A stretch of DNA of 64,000 bases from Cylicocyclus nassatus (Eukaryota; Nematoda; Chromadorea; Rhabditida; Strongylidae). Positions 61,724-64,000 of this stretch are shown one piece after another (position 1 is the first letter of the stretch; each line of letters begins with the position of its first letter). The position numbers and the translations under genes were made by a program. The stretch covers positions 18,761,361 to 18,825,360 of the forward strand of contig CATQJL010000112.1 in assembly GCA_958299035.1 (NCBI GenBank), given 5' to 3'. The notes under the pieces are model-generated. The model did not search any database. It saw only the letters and a program-made list of their open reading frames with translations, and was not told where the DNA came from.

Positions 61724-62259
61724 CTCAGACAGCGGATAGGACCCCTCCGCCGGAGAAATGGCAGGGTCGCGGCGTTTCCCCAGCGGTGGGTCTCCCATTT
61801 GTCCGGCGGAGCCCTCCCATTTGTCCGGCGGAGCCCTCCCATTTCTCCGGCGGATACCTCCCATTTCTCCGGCGGATACCTCCCATTTTCTGCTCCGGAT
61901 ACCTCCCATTTTCTGCTCCGGATACCTCCCATTTTCTGCTCCGGATACCTCCCATTTTCTGCTCCGGAGGCCTCCCATTTCTGCTCCGGACCCCTCCCAT
62001 TTTCTCCGGCGCGGCTCTTCCAAATTTGGCGGACACGCGCCGCGCAAATTTCTCCGGCGCGGAGTCCGCCAAATCTGGCAGAGTCGCGCCGGAGAAATGG
62101 CGGACCTTTGCAGCAGGGCCGGAGAAGCCTCCCATTTGCCTGCCAGTGATGTCACCGCGATGGACCGCCCATTTGCCCTTCTCTCATTGGTCAACTGGGT
62201 CCGGCGCGACTCTGGCAGTTTCGGAGGGTCCGGCGGAGGGGTCCCGTCGATTGTCTGAG
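61724..62259. mobile_element. TIR-bounded element filled with a 22-23 bp minisatellite
   Basis: The ends CTCAGACAGCGGATAGGACC (continuing CCTCCGCCGGA) and their inverted counterpart at 62229-62259 frame 536 bp of GC-rich DNA. Inside, 61795-62000 is a tandem array of CTCCCATTTCTCCGGCGGATAC (22 bp) and a 23-bp variant with TTTTCTGCTCC; both resemble the subterminal CCGCCGGAGAAATGG sequence. Long open frames on both strands are by-products of the repeat. It lies about 390 bp upstream of the nuclear-protein start codon. Confidence 0.75.
61795..62000 (+). repeat. 22-23 bp minisatellite array
   Basis: About nine head-to-tail units that all begin CTCCCATTT. Three unit types occur in blocks: ending GTCCGGCGGAGC, ending CTCCGGCGGATAC, and ending TCTGCTCCGGATAC. 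Block-wise homogenisation of variants is typical of recent minisatellite turnover. Confidence 0.9.
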
Positions 62260-62691
62260 ACGGCGCGATTCGTTCCCTGAATACGTCCAGCATCCTTCAC
62301 GGGTACCATTTGTCTCTTTTGAAGCTACTTGTTCGAGAGCTTGGATCTCGCGTGGATTTGGCACCGCGTTCGCGAACATGTTCTCTGCTCATTTCCCAAC
62401 ACCTATTTAACCATTAAAGCGCCTCTGAGCAATTTCAAGAGTGGGAAAATAAACAAAGTACACATTCACAAACGCGACTCATGGTCCAGGGTCCAGGCGA
62501 TGCGGCTGCGCGGAACTCAAGCCGCTCGAAAAAAACAACCCAAGTCTCACTCTTTATGGACAGGGTGTACCACCACTTCGCATGCGTTGCATGCCTCTGC
62601 CCTGTCTTTGAAAGGGTAAAGGATAAAGGTTTCGCTGTCTTCAATACCCTTCGCAGGCATGCGAACGCACTCTACTTCATAGTCGAGAAGC

Positions 62692-62851
62692 TATAGGCGA
62701 TTCATCTCACACGCACAGACTGCGGACGTATCGGCGTCTCTAACATCGAGCGCTTATTCGTTCCTCTTACCATCTGCTGTCTTTCCCATGCACGAACTTT
62801 CCTGGTCGGACGCAGCGGCGCTCAGTCTCTGCGTGGCATGAATCGCCTATA
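62692..62851. mobile_element. MITE with TATAGGCGATTCAT ends
   Basis: TATAGGCGATTCAT and ATGAATCGCCTATA are exact inverted ends. Weaker inner pairing follows (ACGCACAGACTG and CAGTCTCTGCGTG). The length is 160 bp. If TA is the target duplication, this would be another Tc1/mariner-type MITE. Confidence 0.65.
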
Positions 62852-62859
62852 CTGAGTGC

Positions 62860-64000
62860 GTGCGCACCTTTTACAGTGACTTGTGAGGCCAGTTACCAAG
62901 TCAGCGCTTTTATCCTCCCAGATTTTCTGGTAGACATGGGTCCGATTATAGTGGCTCCTCCACACTACATCATTCGTCCCCTGCTCTTCTTTAGTCTTTG
63001 CAAGTTAATCTTGTTTGCAAATTGGAGCCATCTTATTTTATTGAGAAGTGTGAAATGCCACTCATATCCAGTCTGAACCGAATCCGCGGGTATTTTGAAA
63101 GTGCAATCACATCTAGGGGAATCATTTGCATCATTGACCACAATAAGACAGCGTCTCATACAAGCAACAATTGAGTCATTCACAGCAGCTACAGTCGACT
63201 GCAATTTCAAGTGTAGAGGGAGCTGCATTGCTCGTAGACGTCCCTATACCGTGCGGCACTGACTTAGCTGATCATTTTAACTTTGACGTGCAATAGTCAA
63301 AATGTACGTAGGCTGTTATGACCAGGCTCAAGCAAGGGGTGTGGCACACGATCGTTGGTTACGACCCCCCCCCCCCCTGATTGCTGTCTTAATAAGACCC
63401 CCCCCCCCTGAACTATATACCTAAGATAGCATTAATAGAGTTGAGAAGGAGGTCAGGCACAAGTCTTTCGAACCCACCCCTCCCATGAAAGCCCTCAAAT
63501 GACCCCTTCTTCCTCCTCTTAACCTCTGGACCTCAAAGTGTGACATTCTGGAGGACACCATCTTTTTCTAGAGAGTTTTCAGATTTCTGAGAGCTGTACG
63601 CGCGATTTTCTGTGACTGCGCTTTACACACGTGATTTGACGGCTGATTTTGATCTGAATGGGCATATTGAAAGGGCCATAATTTTCTTATGGGTGGGGCG
63701 TTCGGCTCCAAATTTCCAATGTAGCAAGAAGAGGCTATGTGCTCAATACTCATACCAGCAATGGAGCGCTTCCTGGATTTTGAAGGCAAGTTAAGGGGGT
63801 GCGGCACACCCCCTTAAAAGCTGCGGCAGCCGCAGCTTTTAAGGGGGTGTGCCGCAACCCATTAACTATATCAAAAAAACATTCTTAGCGGACAGTATTT
63901 ATATGAATCGATAGCCTAAACCTCGTAGATTTCGTAGGAATGTTTTAAGCCTGATTCGTCTTCTTAGCTCTGAGTAATATTTGGTGGAAGCACAGCCATT
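62860..64000. other. Right-edge intergenic DNA
   Basis: It holds two poly-C tracts (63366-63377 and 63401-63409) and a long palindrome (63800-63856). No gene was recognised; short frames on both strands look like chance. Confidence 0.5.
63800..63856. repeat. Perfect 28-bp-arm palindrome, 1-base spacer
   Basis: The arm TGCGGCACACCCCCTTAAAA continuing GCTGCGGC is exactly mirrored after a single A at 63828. A second, overlapping hairpin uses TTAAGGGGGTG (63791-63801) and CACCCCCTTAA (63807-63817), so the region can form alternative cruciforms. Confidence 0.9.

Noticed and set aside
61673..62293. 206-codon minus-strand open frame and overlapping 136-166 codon frames
   Set aside because: All run through the GC-rich minisatellite element; open frames on both strands follow from repeat composition, and the peptide is just the repeat (KWEVSG and similar).

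Overview
This window is nuclear DNA from a nematode. It contains five spliced protein genes, with AT-rich introns that begin GT and end mostly in TTTCAG- or TTTTAG-type acceptors. Several introns are only 49 to 64 bp, and acceptor-like AG sites (candidate spliced-leader sites) lie 1 to 30 nt before the start codons. Base composition is moderately AT-rich and non-coding DNA is crowded with small inverted-repeat transposons. By inference this fits a repeat-rich, large-intron nematode (a strongylid-type genome is one possibility), but no marker here fixes the species. There are no bacterial-style operons, CRISPR arrays or rRNA genes.

Layout. 860-35001 (minus): 29 exons of an unconventional class VI myosin. 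They cover the whole motor, the reverse-direction insert, one IQ motif and most of the tail; the C-terminal cargo-binding exons lie beyond the left edge. Four introns exceed 7 kb or hold most of the repeats: Helitron-like repeats at 5.2-6.7 kb, foldback and mariner-like elements at 15.6-18.8 kb, and a minisatellite cluster at 22.8-25.5 kb. 35-45 kb: intergenic, no convincing gene. 45052-45653 (plus): SRP19, the 19-kDa protein of the signal recognition particle. 46-50 kb: intergenic with two MITEs. 49970-50649 and 50808-52734 (plus): two different CTR-family copper transporters only 158 bp apart, the spacing of a nematode operon. 53098-61337 (minus, convergent with the transporters): a 532-residue Gln/Tyr-rich, lysine-rich, probably nuclear protein that I do not recognise. 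Its introns hold two separate cases of one MITE inserted into another. 61.3-64 kb: distal region with a TIR-bounded element filled by a 22-23 bp minisatellite, another MITE, and a perfect 28-bp-arm palindrome.

Functionally the genes are unrelated housekeeping or cell-biology genes: actin minus-end transport, secretory targeting, copper import and a putative nuclear regulator. The only likely co-regulated pair is the two copper transporters. The unusual content is in the mobile DNA. At least six short-element families recur, some with readable target-site duplications: 9 bp for one family (Mutator-like), TAA for two (Harbinger-like), and TA for a mariner-like MITE.

Method limit: exons were found by eye from splice signals, phase continuity and remembered family conservation. 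All phases of the exon chains given here agree, but small exons in the long introns could be missed, and no database or alignment was run.
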